64,000 bases of DNA from Salvia splendens. Its lineage: Eukaryota > Streptophyta > Magnoliopsida > Lamiales > Lamiaceae. This document shows, piece after piece, positions 21,246 through 30,222 of this stretch. Below the pieces are notes generated by a model that was not told where the DNA came from, made no database searches, and saw nothing but the letters and a program-made list of their open reading frames with translations. The translations under genes were made by a program, and so were the position numbers. Location of the stretch: NCBI RefSeq assembly GCF_004379255.2, contig NC_056053.1, positions 23,494,188 to 23,558,187 of the forward strand, written 5' to 3'. Position 1 is the first letter of the stretch; the number at the start of each line of letters is the position of its first letter.

Positions 21246-22034
21246 ATGGAGATACTTCACTGGAAACGGCTGTACTCTTCGGCTTTGGACGAAGCTGAGA
21301 GAAGAGCTATAGCCGATCAGACGAAGAATGACGAGCTTCTGGCTCGTTTAGTGAAGCTGGAGGCCGATATCAAGGACTTAGAGTCCGATAAGAAAGATCT
21401 GGAGGCCGAGCTGAATACGGCCATTGCTGAGAGGACTGCGTATGAGGATTACATCCGTGTGCGCGGGGGAATGACCATATCAGATGTTCAGAGTCGAGTT
21501 GACGAACTGTGGGAGGAATATCATGTACTCCGTATGAACAATGTGCTGGAGAGCCCGGCTTGCCAACAAGTTGTGACATCACTGCGGCGTTGGGCTTCTC
21601 GGTACAACATTGTTCTTTCTCGGCGCCCCTCCATAGAAAGATTCCTTCGGCATATCGCGCCAACAGATGCTCGCACTCCAGATCAAACCTCTGGTTCCCT
21701 TGTTCAAAATCCTACTCCCAGCCAACAACGAACTCCGGAACAGCCGGAAACGTCAAGACGAGAACGGGCTCAGGAGCAACCGGAATCGTCAAGACAGGGA
21801 CGGACTGAAATTCGCCGGGGAGTTGTGACTATGAGCGAGCAAGATCAGCAGATGCTTATTGCAGAGACTCTTCATCGCCGAGGTGTTAGGACTTCTCGGG
21901 CTCGGGGAAGAGGCGTTGGGTCGAGGATAGCATCTCGTCGACCTGCTTATTCTTCATCTGCTCGGAACAACCGAACTCGGCTTCCAGAGGATTTTGCAGA
22001 TAGGTGGCTTAACTTCAGCAACCCTGGACAGTAG
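21246..22034 (+). CDS. Second antisense ORF of Tat-2, coiled-coil and Arg-rich protein
   Basis: 262 residues, on the same strand as the spliced antisense gene and 200 bp after its stop. Residues about 10-65 form a heptad-rich coiled coil (LVKLEADIKDLESDKKDLEAEL). The middle is a compact region with WRRW-like aromatic residues (SLRRWASRYNIVL). The C-terminal third is Arg/Gln/Pro-rich with an RARGRG stretch near 220. I do not recognise a family. It could be a separate gene or a further exon of the gene upstream. Tat-1 has no counterpart. Confidence 0.6.
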   Translation: MEILHWKRLYSSALDEAERRAIADQTKNDELLARLVKLEADIKDLESDKKDLEAELNTAIAERTAYEDYIRVRGGMTISDVQSRVDELWEEYHVLRMNNVLESPACQQVVTSLRRWASRYNIVLSRRPSIERFLRHIAPTDARTPDQTSGSLVQNPTPSQQRTPEQPETSRRERAQEQPESSRQGRTEIRRGVVTMSEQDQQMLIAETLHRRGVRTSRARGRGVGSRIASRRPAYSSSARNNRTRLPEDFADRWLNFSNPGQ

Positions 22035-22204
22035 AATAGTCCTTTGTAATAGCGTAACGCCATTTTGTAGGGTAGCTGAGTTGTATGCCGAACAAGATTT
22101 GAAAAATGAAATTTTGTTTTCGCTTCTAACACTGTATTTACAGCTTAGCGAAAAAATTTCATCGTACTCGTCCTCGGTCTTATGAAGTAAACTTCTTTGA
22201 CCGG

Positions 22205-22405
22205 ACTTGGTCCTTGGTCTGATGAAATAAACATCTTTGACCGGACTCGTCTTTGGTCTGATGAAATAAACATCTTAGACCGGACTCGTCTTTGGTCTGA
22301 TGAAATAAACATCTTTGACCGGACTCGTCTTTGGTCTGATGAAATAAACATCTTTGACCGGACTCGTCTTTGGTCTGATGAAAGAAACATCTTTGACCGG
22401 ACTTG
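22205..22405 (-). repeat. 39-bp minisatellite in Tat-2, about five units
   Basis: Reverse-complement copy of the Tat-1 array, with the core CATCTTTGACCGGACTCGTC then TTTGGTCTGATGAAATAAA. One unit carries TTAGACC instead of TTTGACC and one GAAAGAAA instead of GAAATAAA. It lies between the antisense genes and pol. Confidence 0.9.
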
Positions 22406-22419
22406 GTTTGTGTTCTAAT

Positions 22420-22803
22420 TTGGCGATTTTTGTCGCCGGGATCGAACTTTCCCTTGTCCTAATTCGGCGAGTTTTATCGCGTGGATCGGACTTTCCCAGT
22501 TAACCGAAGTGGTCTTATGCAGTAAACCTCTTTGACTAGACATGGTCGTCCTCGGTCTTATGAGGTAAACTTCTTTGACCGAACTTGGTCGTCCTAATTC
22601 GGCGAGGTTTATCGCGTGGATCGGACTTTCCCTTATTGCAGTTCGTTTTAGACGAAGTGCTTGTTAAGCTGAATTGCGGTCTTGTATCCTCCTTGGAAGC
22701 TTGGACTCACAATCGTTGGCTTATTGCAGTTCGTTTCAGACGGACTGCTTGTTAAGCTGAATTGTGGTCTTATATCCTCCTTAGAAGCTTGGACTCACAA
22801 TAG
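22420..22803 (-). repeat. Tandem repeats of the Tat-2 3' region (about 50 bp and 88 bp)
   Basis: From 22420 the GGCGAGTTTTATCGCG..GGATCGGACTTTCCC motif recurs. From 22635 two units of 88 bp (22635-22722, 22723-22803) contain ATTGCAGTTCGTTT and AAGCTTGGACTCACAAT. They are the counterparts of 10012-10355 in Tat-1. Confidence 0.8.
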
Positions 22804-23033
22804 TCTTTAATAATCGATCTAAAAAGGGGATCAGTCCTTAAAGAACGATATACCTTGGTACCATTTGTAAGAGACGACAAGCACATAGAGACAAAACACA
22901 GAGAGAAAAAATGAAAAAGACGAAGGAAAAAAACTTTAAACTTTGAAAAAGGCACAAGTAAGAAACAAACAAATAAAAACATGTACCCCTATGACCGAAC
23001 TAGACACAAGACAGACTGACCGGACTTTGTCTC

Positions 23034-26000
23034 TTACAAGTGGAACTTCTTGAGGTTGGAGACGTGCCATGTTCGGGGTACTTGTTCTCCTGACATGTGA
23101 GTCAATTTATAAGACCCTTTGCCGAGGACTTCTGACACCCGATACGGACCCTCCCATGTGGGTTCGAGTTTGCCCAGCTTTTCTGCTCGGCTTACTTCGT
23201 TGTTTCTCAAGACGAGATCTCCCACTTGAAATTGAAGCTTTTTCACCCTTTGGTTATAATACCGGGCTACTTGCTCCTTATACTTGGCTGCTTTTATGCA
23301 CGCCAATTCTCTTCTTTCTTCGGCGAGATCTAGTTCTGCTCTCAGTCCGTCGTCATTCATTTCTGAGGAGAAATTTAGAGTTCGGGGACTGGGTACGCCG
23401 ATCTCCACCGGAATTACGGCTTCAGTGCCGTACACCAGGCTATACGGAGTTTCCCCGTTGGAGGTTTTGGGTGTAGTTCGGTAGGACCATAGGACTTGAG
23501 GGAGATTTTCTACCCATTGTCCTTTGGCTTGTTCTAACCGAGCTTTTAACCCTTTCACCAGAATCCGGTTCGTTACCTCCGTTTGTCCGTTTGCTTGGGG
23601 ATGGGAGACCGAAGTGAACCGCTGTTGAATGTTCAGCTCTTGGCACCAATTCTTGAACGTCTTGTCGGTGAACTGAGTCCCATTATCCGAGATGAGGATG
23701 TGGGGTATGCCAAATCGGCACACTATGTTCTTCCAGACGAAGTCCAATGCCTTTGAGCTCGTTATCGTAGCTAATGGTTCAGCCTCCACCCACTTCGTGA
23801 AGTAGTCCACGGCAACGATAAGGAATTTCATTTGCCGAGGAGCTTGAGGAAGTGGTCCCACTATGTCTATGCCCCATTGCATGAAAGGCCAAGGGCTTTG
23901 CATAGTGTATAGATCGGTCTGCGGCATCCTTGGGACATTTGCATGAATTTGGCACTTCGTACACTTCTTGACGAGCTGCACTGCCTCTTGTACCATGGTT
24001 GGCCAATAATATCCCCATCTCAGAACTTTTTTAGCTAAAGCTCTGGCTCCGATGTGGCTACCGCACGATCCTTCATGAACTTCTCTGAGGATGTAGTCCG
24101 TCTCTTCTGGTTCTACGCACCGCAATAACGGCTGGAGGTAAGACTTTCTAAAGAGGACTCCTTCATGAAGTTCGTACCGAAGTGCTCGGCACGTGATCTT
24201 CCGAGCTTCTCTCTTATCCTCGGGCAATTGTCCTTGATCCAGATACCGCAAGATCGGCGTCATCCAGTTCGGCGAGCTGGATACTGAATGTACCTCGGCT
24301 TCATCAATGCTTCGATGCATTAATTCTTCCGCCTTTGAGCTCGGATCTGAGGCCAACTTACTTAAGGCATCTGCTCGGCTATTTTCCGCTCTGGGAATGC
24401 GGATTATCCGAAAATAGGAGAAACTTCGGCTGATGCTTTGCGCTTTGTCCAAATACTTCTTCATTCTCTCGTCACGAGCTTCACTTGTACCCAACATGTG
24501 ATTTACTATGACTTGTGAATCACAATGGACTTTGAGAGATTTGACGAGCAGACTTTGCGCTAACTGGAGTCCGGCCAGGAGGGCTTCGTACTCGGCTTCA
24601 TTATTAGTAGTGGGGAATAGGAAACGAAGTGAGTAGGTTACCTCGTGTCCGTCGGGAGCGACAAGTAAAATACCAGCTCCACTTCCCATCTTGTTTGAAG
24701 CTCCATCTACGAATCCGCTCCAGCAGTCCGGCGGCTCTACTTCGGATTCCAAGGGCTGTGCTAGTTCGGCATTGGCAGAATTCTTCTGTTCGGCAATAAC
24801 AGGAATTGCTTGATCGAACTTGGCTTCTGCAAGAAAATCTGCCAAGGCTTGTCCCTTGATGGCTTTCCGAGGTAGATATTCAATTGTGTGCTCTCCCAAC
24901 TCTATAGCCCACTTGGCGATTCTGCCTGATGCTTCTGGTTTGGTCAACACTTGCCGAAGTGGCAGATCGGTTAAGACGCATACCTTGTGAGCATAGAAGT
25001 ATGGCCGCAGTCTCCTTGCTGCATTTACTAATGCTAGAGCAATCTTTTCCAGAGGTTGATACCTGGTTTCTGGACCTCTTAATGCTCGGCTTGTAAAATA
25101 GATGGGAAGCTGCTTTAGGCCTTCTTCTCGTACAAGCACCGCGCTGATGGTTTGATCCGATGCCGCTAAGTATAAGAATAGTACTTCGGCTTCGGTTGGA
25201 GCAGAGAGAATAGGAAGCTCGGCTAGATAACTTTTGAGCTCGTCAAAGGCCTTTTTCTGCTCGGCTCCCCACTCGAACTTTGGTGCCTTTTTCAACACCT
25301 TGAAGAACGGCAGTTGCTTTTCGGCTGCTTGGGAAAGGAATCGACTCAGTGCGGCTAGACATCCGGTTAGCCTTTGCACGTCGTGTATGGACTTCGGCAT
25401 TGCCATGTTCTGAATGACTTGAACTTTTGAGGGGTTTGCCTTGAGTCCGTCTTTTGAAACCCAACAACCCAGAAACTTTCCCGAATCTACCAAAAAGGTA
25501 CACTTTTGGGGATTAAGTTTGAGGTTGGCTTTCTTGAGCACGTTGAGAGTGGACTTGAGGTTGTGCTCGTACTCCGAGGTGCTTTTGCTCTTGACGACTA
25601 TATCGTCAACATACACTTCGACCTCCTTTCCAATCAGGTGCCGAAAAAGCTTGTCTACCATCCTTTGATAAGTGGCTCCGGCATTCTTTAAACCGAATGA
25701 CATCTTTTTATAAGCGAAAATGCCGAAATCAGTAATGAAGGCCGTTTTTGAAGCGTCAATCTCATCCATTAAAACCTGATGGTATCCTTTGTATAGATCA
25801 AGAAAACAAAAAATTTCAAAGCCTATCAGAGCTTCTACTTTTTTATCTATGTTCGGAAGGGGATAGCAATCTTTGGGACAGTGCTTATTTAGATCGGTGA
25901 AATCTATGCACATCCGCCATCCTCCTTTCTTTTTCTTGATCATGACGGGATTGGCCACCCACGAAGGATACTTCACTTCGAATAACACATCCGCCTTCAA

Positions 26001-26297
26001 TAATTGACGGACTTCGTCATGGATGACTTGACTTCGTTCTGCCGCAAAGAGTCTTTGCTTCTGTTTTATCGGCCGGACCGAAGGATCAATATTTAAACGA
26101 TGAGTGATTACCTCGGGGGGCACTCCGGTCATGTCCAACGGAGACCATGCAAAGACGTCTTTGTACTCCTTGAGGAGCTGGATGGTCTTTTCCCGAAGTA
26201 GAGGCGTTCCCGCGAAGCCGATCTTAACCGTCCTGGATGGGTCGTCTTCGTATAGCTGAACTGTCATCGAATTCGGCTCCGGTATGACTTCGGTCAT
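23034..26297 (-). CDS. Tat-2 Pol: RT, RNase H, second RNase H, integrase
   Basis: 1087 residues, the same length and domain order as Tat-1 Pol, with YVDD at 229-232, the archaeal-like second RNase H from about 526, and integrase D811, D871, E907. It differs from Tat-1 by scattered substitutions. One replaces the conserved proline of the RT motif MPFGLKNA (here MSFGLKNA). Another changes KTCPKC to KKCTKC in the integrase zinc domain without losing Cys. The gene lies in the same frame as gag-pro upstream. Confidence 0.93.
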   Translation of the reverse strand: MTEVIPEPNSMTVQLYEDDPSRTVKIGFAGTPLLREKTIQLLKEYKDVFAWSPLDMTGVPPEVITHRLNIDPSVRPIKQKQRLFAAERSQVIHDEVRQLLKADVLFEVKYPSWVANPVMIKKKKGGWRMCIDFTDLNKHCPKDCYPLPNIDKKVEALIGFEIFCFLDLYKGYHQVLMDEIDASKTAFITDFGIFAYKKMSFGLKNAGATYQRMVDKLFRHLIGKEVEVYVDDIVVKSKSTSEYEHNLKSTLNVLKKANLKLNPQKCTFLVDSGKFLGCWVSKDGLKANPSKVQVIQNMAMPKSIHDVQRLTGCLAALSRFLSQAAEKQLPFFKVLKKAPKFEWGAEQKKAFDELKSYLAELPILSAPTEAEVLFLYLAASDQTISAVLVREEGLKQLPIYFTSRALRGPETRYQPLEKIALALVNAARRLRPYFYAHKVCVLTDLPLRQVLTKPEASGRIAKWAIELGEHTIEYLPRKAIKGQALADFLAEAKFDQAIPVIAEQKNSANAELAQPLESEVEPPDCWSGFVDGASNKMGSGAGILLVAPDGHEVTYSLRFLFPTTNNEAEYEALLAGLQLAQSLLVKSLKVHCDSQVIVNHMLGTSEARDERMKKYLDKAQSISRSFSYFRIIRIPRAENSRADALSKLASDPSSKAEELMHRSIDEAEVHSVSSSPNWMTPILRYLDQGQLPEDKREARKITCRALRYELHEGVLFRKSYLQPLLRCVEPEETDYILREVHEGSCGSHIGARALAKKVLRWGYYWPTMVQEAVQLVKKCTKCQIHANVPRMPQTDLYTMQSPWPFMQWGIDIVGPLPQAPRQMKFLIVAVDYFTKWVEAEPLATITSSKALDFVWKNIVCRFGIPHILISDNGTQFTDKTFKNWCQELNIQQRFTSVSHPQANGQTEVTNRILVKGLKARLEQAKGQWVENLPQVLWSYRTTPKTSNGETPYSLVYGTEAVIPVEIGVPSPRTLNFSSEMNDDGLRAELDLAEERRELACIKAAKYKEQVARYYNQRVKKLQFQVGDLVLRNNEVSRAEKLGKLEPTWEGPYRVSEVLGKGSYKLTHMSGEQVPRTWHVSNLKKFHL

Positions 26298-26317
26298 TGC
26301 CTCTGACTCCGGCTGCT

Positions 26318-26330
26318 GTGATTGCTATGC
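26318..26330 (-). promoter_or_regulatory. Candidate readthrough site of Tat-2
   Basis: Minus strand GCA-UAG-CAA-UCA-CAG with the UAG at 26327-26325. It is identical to Tat-1 over these bases, and the frame is open from the stop into pol. Confidence 0.7.
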
Positions 26331-28439
26331 TTGGTGGTGCCGATCTGACTGCTCGGCACTTCTAAGCGCAATTTGCAGACATTCCTTTGCTCTCTTTTGG
26401 TCACCTCGGATGACCGCTATCCCTCCTTTAGTAGGGATCTTGATGGTGAGGTGATAAGTGGAGCAAACGGCCCGAACTGTGTTGAGCCAGTCTCTTCCCA
26501 GGATGACGTTGTACGGAGACCGAGCTTTCACCACGAAAAACTCAATCATCGTACTGGAGCTAGTAGGCGCTTTCCCCACCGTGATCGGAAGGCTGATAAT
26601 ACCTTCAGGGCGGGTGTCCTCCTGGGTGAAGCTCTTCAGGGGAAGCGGAGCCGGGCTGAGCCGAGCTGGGTCCACTTCTAGTTTGTCGAAGCACTCTTTA
26701 AAAAGAATGCTGACTGACGCTCCTGTATCCACAAACACCCTGTGGATCAGTTTGTTTGCCACTCCGGCTTGGATGACAATGGCGTCTTGGTGAGGAGAGA
26801 TGGCCGGGACGGGATCAGCATCCGAGAACGTAATCACTTCGTCCTGCTTCAGCCTTTTATGCGTTGGCTCCTCTCGATTGGAGCCTCTGCGCTCTGACTT
26901 CAGGGACGACTTGGTCTTCCCGGCAGGGAGAGCGTCAATAGTCAGGATTACTCCATCATATTGCGGCTCGTCATCGTCTTCGGGATCCGGCTGCTTTTTG
27001 GGATCCTGAGGAGCGCAGTTCGCACCTCTCTGCTTCTTATTCTTCTTTGACTGCTTGCTTTGGTATTTTTTCAATGTCCCTGCCCTCACAAGAACATCGA
27101 TACCTGCAGCCAAGTTTCTGCACTCCTCGGTATCGTGACCGTGGTCTTGATGGTAGGAGCAGTAGTTATCCTGGGGTCGGCGCGCGGCTGATTTCGTCAT
27201 CCGCTTTGGCTTTTCGAACAGGTCAGAGTGCAGTTCGAAAATTTCCGCTCTCGGCTTGTTCAGCGGTACGAACTGAGCGGGCGGCTTCTCGGGATTGAGA
27301 CGGGGTCCCAATCTGTCTTGCACCGGAGTCCTTTGAATCCTTTCAAAAGGAGTTCGGCGAGGATGTCCCTGATCGCCAAAAGGAGTTCGGCGAGGATGTC
27401 CCTGATCGCTATGATCGGGCTTCCTCCTGTCTCCTCGGGACGATGAGCTGTCTAACGACCGTTTGCGACGGTCTGCCTCATCGGCCCGGGAGTACTGGTC
27501 CGCAATGTCCCACATTTCCTGAGCTGTCTGCGGACCGCACTCAACGAGCTTCCTGTAGAGAGCTCCGGGCAGGATTCCATTTTGGAATGCCGAGATGACA
27601 AGCAGATCGTTGAGATCGTCTACTTGCAGGCATTCCTTGTGGAATCTTGTCATAAAGTCGCTGATTTTTTCGTCGCGACCTTGACGAATGGAAAGCAGCT
27701 GAGCCGAAGTGATTCGGGCTTCCGCTTTCTGAAAGAACCTCCTGTGGAAAGCATCCATTAGATCTCGGTAAGATCTGATGCTGCCCTGGGGGAGGCTATC
27801 GAACCACCTTCTCGCGTTCCCGATGAGCAGCTCGGGAAACAGCTTGCACATGTGGACCTCGTTGAGACCCTGGTTCGCCATGTTATATTGATAGCGCCCC
27901 AAGAAATCGTGAGGGTCCACGAGCCCGTCGTAAGTCATCGACGGAGTTCGGTAGTTCTGTGGTAGGGGAGTTCGGGTGATGTCGTCCGAGAACGGAGTCT
28001 TCAGTGCTCCGTACACGGCGAATCCGATATCTCGTCGGTAGGGAGGAGATTGAGTTCTCCTGTGATTCCGGTACCGAGGAAGAGCAGGAATATGTCGGGG
28101 TTGAGGATTCTTCTTCCTGGAAGACACGGCACTACTGCGGTAGTGACTTTCATGTCTGGATGAGGAAGGAGAATCCTCCGCTTTCGTCTTCGGCTCTTGG
28201 CTCTTTTGCAGGAAGGCTAAGAACTCATCCTGCTTCTCAGCCAAGAACAGCTTGACAGCCTCATTCAAATCAGGCTGCTGGGAAGACTCAGTGGGACGAT
28301 TTTTGGAGCGGCCTGTTCCTTCGCCATGAGAACTGGTGGTGGATTTATCCCTAGGCTGTTTTCCAGACCTATGGGATGGATTGGCTTCCTCCTGGTTCTC
28401 ACGGGCAGGAATACGGGTACTCTGCGATCTGGTATGCAT
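26325..28439 (-). CDS. Tat-2 Gag-protease polyprotein
   Basis: 704 residues from the ATG at 28439; the open frame runs nine codons further upstream without an ATG, and this start matches the Tat-1 start (MHTRS versus MHARP). Domains match Tat-1: capsid-type Gag, a Cys-His box (CSYHQDHGHDTEEC) and an aspartic protease with DTGAS. An 11-residue unit (GDQGHPRRTPF type) is duplicated in tandem before FERIQR, near 27350-27400, and is single in Tat-1. Confidence 0.93.
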   Translation of the reverse strand: MHTRSQSTRIPARENQEEANPSHRSGKQPRDKSTTSSHGEGTGRSKNRPTESSQQPDLNEAVKLFLAEKQDEFLAFLQKSQEPKTKAEDSPSSSRHESHYRSSAVSSRKKNPQPRHIPALPRYRNHRRTQSPPYRRDIGFAVYGALKTPFSDDITRTPLPQNYRTPSMTYDGLVDPHDFLGRYQYNMANQGLNEVHMCKLFPELLIGNARRWFDSLPQGSIRSYRDLMDAFHRRFFQKAEARITSAQLLSIRQGRDEKISDFMTRFHKECLQVDDLNDLLVISAFQNGILPGALYRKLVECGPQTAQEMWDIADQYSRADEADRRKRSLDSSSSRGDRRKPDHSDQGHPRRTPFGDQGHPRRTPFERIQRTPVQDRLGPRLNPEKPPAQFVPLNKPRAEIFELHSDLFEKPKRMTKSAARRPQDNYCSYHQDHGHDTEECRNLAAGIDVLVRAGTLKKYQSKQSKKNKKQRGANCAPQDPKKQPDPEDDDEPQYDGVILTIDALPAGKTKSSLKSERRGSNREEPTHKRLKQDEVITFSDADPVPAISPHQDAIVIQAGVANKLIHRVFVDTGASVSILFKECFDKLEVDPARLSPAPLPLKSFTQEDTRPEGIISLPITVGKAPTSSSTMIEFFVVKARSPYNVILGRDWLNTVRAVCSTYHLTIKIPTKGGIAVIRGDQKRAKECLQIALRSAEQSDRHHQA

Positions 28440-28498
28440 TTTTTTGGGTGGAAAAAAATGGATCAAAAATTCGCTTTATCACAAATTTTGTTCTCTGG

Positions 28499-28516
28499 TT
28501 CCCACAGACGGCGCCA
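28499..28516 (-). other. Primer-binding site of Tat-2
   Basis: Reverse complement of TGGCGCCGTCTGTGGGAA, one base from the 5' LTR; identical to that of Tat-1. Confidence 0.85.
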
Positions 28517-28517
28517 G

Positions 28518-29251
28518 TGATGGATCCGCGAATTTCTGATGTTTGGAAATGCTGGTAGAGAATGAAGATTATGACACAAAGAATTTACGTGGTTCGATTT
28601 ACTGAAGTAAATCTACGTCCACGGGAAAAAGGGAGGGCAAGATTGTATTGCTTGATCTGTTTTCTACAGCTTACAAATACAAACTTGCTATTTGCTATAT
28701 GGTATTTTATCTCTAGAGAGCTTAACCTTCTTCTATCTGATCTAAGTTCTATTTATATCTTGAACTAAGATCGTGGCTTGCATCACCACCCTAAGTCGTG
28801 GATGTCGTGTAGGTCATGGCCTAAGATCGTGGATGTAGCGTAGGTGATGGCCTACGATCGTGGCCTGAGTTGACACCACGTGGTAGTGGGTGTGTTGGAC
28901 ATCCTGTATGGGTCCACTAACTCCTTGTTCGGTCGAATACTGAGACCGAACTGCTTTGGTTGCCGATCTGAGAGTAGAGCTTGATGCCGACCTGAGAGCA
29001 GAGCTTGATTGGTTGGCTTTTACCGAGCTGTAGGCTGAGGCCGAACTCTTTGGTAATGCCGAACTCATACTCCTGCTTTGGTTGCCGATCTGAGAGTAGA
29101 GCTTGATGCCGACCTGAGAGCAGAGCTTGATAGGTTGGCTTTTACCGAGCTGTAGGCTGAGGCCGAACTCTTTGGTAATGCCGAACTCATACTCTTCCTT
29201 GGGCTGATGAGCCGTCATTGCTGTTGGGCTTGTTTAGTACGCACCCCATCA
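28518..29251 (-). repeat. 5' LTR of Tat-2
   Basis: 734 bp; the stretches compared with 18101-18834 are identical, including the internal 122-bp duplication. Confidence 0.93.
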
Positions 29252-29256
29252 ACTTG

Positions 29257-30125
29257 CATGGTGTTACTTCTAGTATTTAATTTCACTGTTTTCGGCGACA
29301 TTTTACTATTGTTTAACTGTGAAATATAGTACAAGATGTGATATCGAATATATTGGGGATTTTTTTTATTAAAAGTACTTTATTAGTGTTGCTTCTTAAT
29401 TTAGGGTTTGGAGATGAAATGGATTATGGATGATCCTTTTTGTTATAAATGATGGCATTTTTACAATATTAATTGGCTACATAAAAAACACTTCCTTTGT
29501 TTATATATATTAGTACTTTCTACGTTCACAAAAAATATAGTACCTTATATTAGTGGTGTGGGCTTTAATAATTTTAATTGAATGATTAGTAGTGAAGGAA
29601 GGGTCTCACATTATTTTACGATATTTGTACATGAGGAGGAATGTATAGTGGTGGCCTATTAGTGGTATTATTTGTTACTTGGGTAAAGTGATATTAATAA
29701 TGAATGAGACTTTTATGTGATAGTGTTTGAGAAGTAGATTATGCATGTGTTTTATGGAACCATGAAAATATTGACAACATTAATCTTCTTTATACTATTG
29801 TTTCTTATTTATGAATTCACCATCCACCCTTTGTATATAATTGTAAGGAAGCTGTCAAGAAAGAGAAGGCATAATATATATAAATGGGATAATTATATTG
29901 CAGAATTTGCTCAAATCATGACCAGTTCCATAATTCCTGATAACATAACATTAAATCACAAAACTTACTATATAAAACAACCTCTTTTAGCGATACCGAA
30001 AACAACGTCGTTTCATTAAATACGAAAAGAAATTTGTAATCCAACATCATTTGAACATCACCACAAGAAATCGTTTTATACACGAATTAGATAATTGAGA
30101 AAAATCTTAACGACATGTAAGTGAG

Positions 30126-30163
<38 letters not shown>

Positions 30164-30195
30164 TCTAGGGTACACTGTTGGAGGAGGAGCAACTC
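29257..30195. other. Intergenic DNA and promoter region of HD-Zip gene 2
   Basis: AT-rich sequence between Tat-2 and the promoter of HD-Zip gene 2. A Stowaway-like end may start near 29510. A 92-residue hydrophobic ORF at 29741-30019 has no recognisable family and typical intergenic composition, so I do not call it. A (CT)n(CA)n microsatellite at 30127-30163 sits about 35 bp upstream of the TATA box; gene 1 has CT-rich sequence at the matching place. Confidence 0.6.
30127..30163. repeat. (CT)n(CA)n microsatellite upstream of HD-Zip gene 2
   Basis: A run of CT dinucleotides passes into CA dinucleotides. CT-rich tracts near plant core promoters are common; length variation here could be a marker. 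Confidence 0.9.
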
Positions 30196-30203
30196 TATAT
30201 AAA
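30196..30203 (+). promoter_or_regulatory. TATA box of HD-Zip gene 2, cut off from its gene
   Basis: TATATAAA, with flanks matching the TATA region of gene 1. The chromovirus starts 20 bp downstream, close to where transcription should start. Past the element, at 42545, the 5' UTR resumes with GGCCACAACC, which resembles GCCACAAGAC in the leader of gene 1. Without the element the box would lie about 127 bp before the ATG. Confidence 0.7.
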
Positions 30204-30222
30204 GCCACACTCAGACAAAAAA

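Larger units (their letters stand above)
18096..29256 (-). mobile_element. Tat-2: Tat-lineage Ty3/gypsy retrotransposon with antisense genes, 11.15 kb
   Basis: The 734-bp LTRs (18101-18834 and 28518-29251) enclose gag-pro and pol on the minus strand, and the element is flanked by ACTTG (18096-18100, 29252-29256). Gag-pro and pol are close relatives of Tat-1, with pol the same length. Between pol and the 3' LTR lies 4.2 kb instead of 0.9 kb in Tat-1. The extra DNA encodes a spliced gene and a second ORF on the opposite strand. The LTR translations compared are identical, so the insertion is young. It starts 173 bp past the stop codon of HD-Zip gene 1, in antisense orientation, probably in or near its 3' UTR. 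Confidence 0.95.

Noticed and set aside
29741..30019. 92-residue hydrophobic ORF
   Set aside because: There is a possible membrane segment, but no family, no conserved context and typical intergenic base use.
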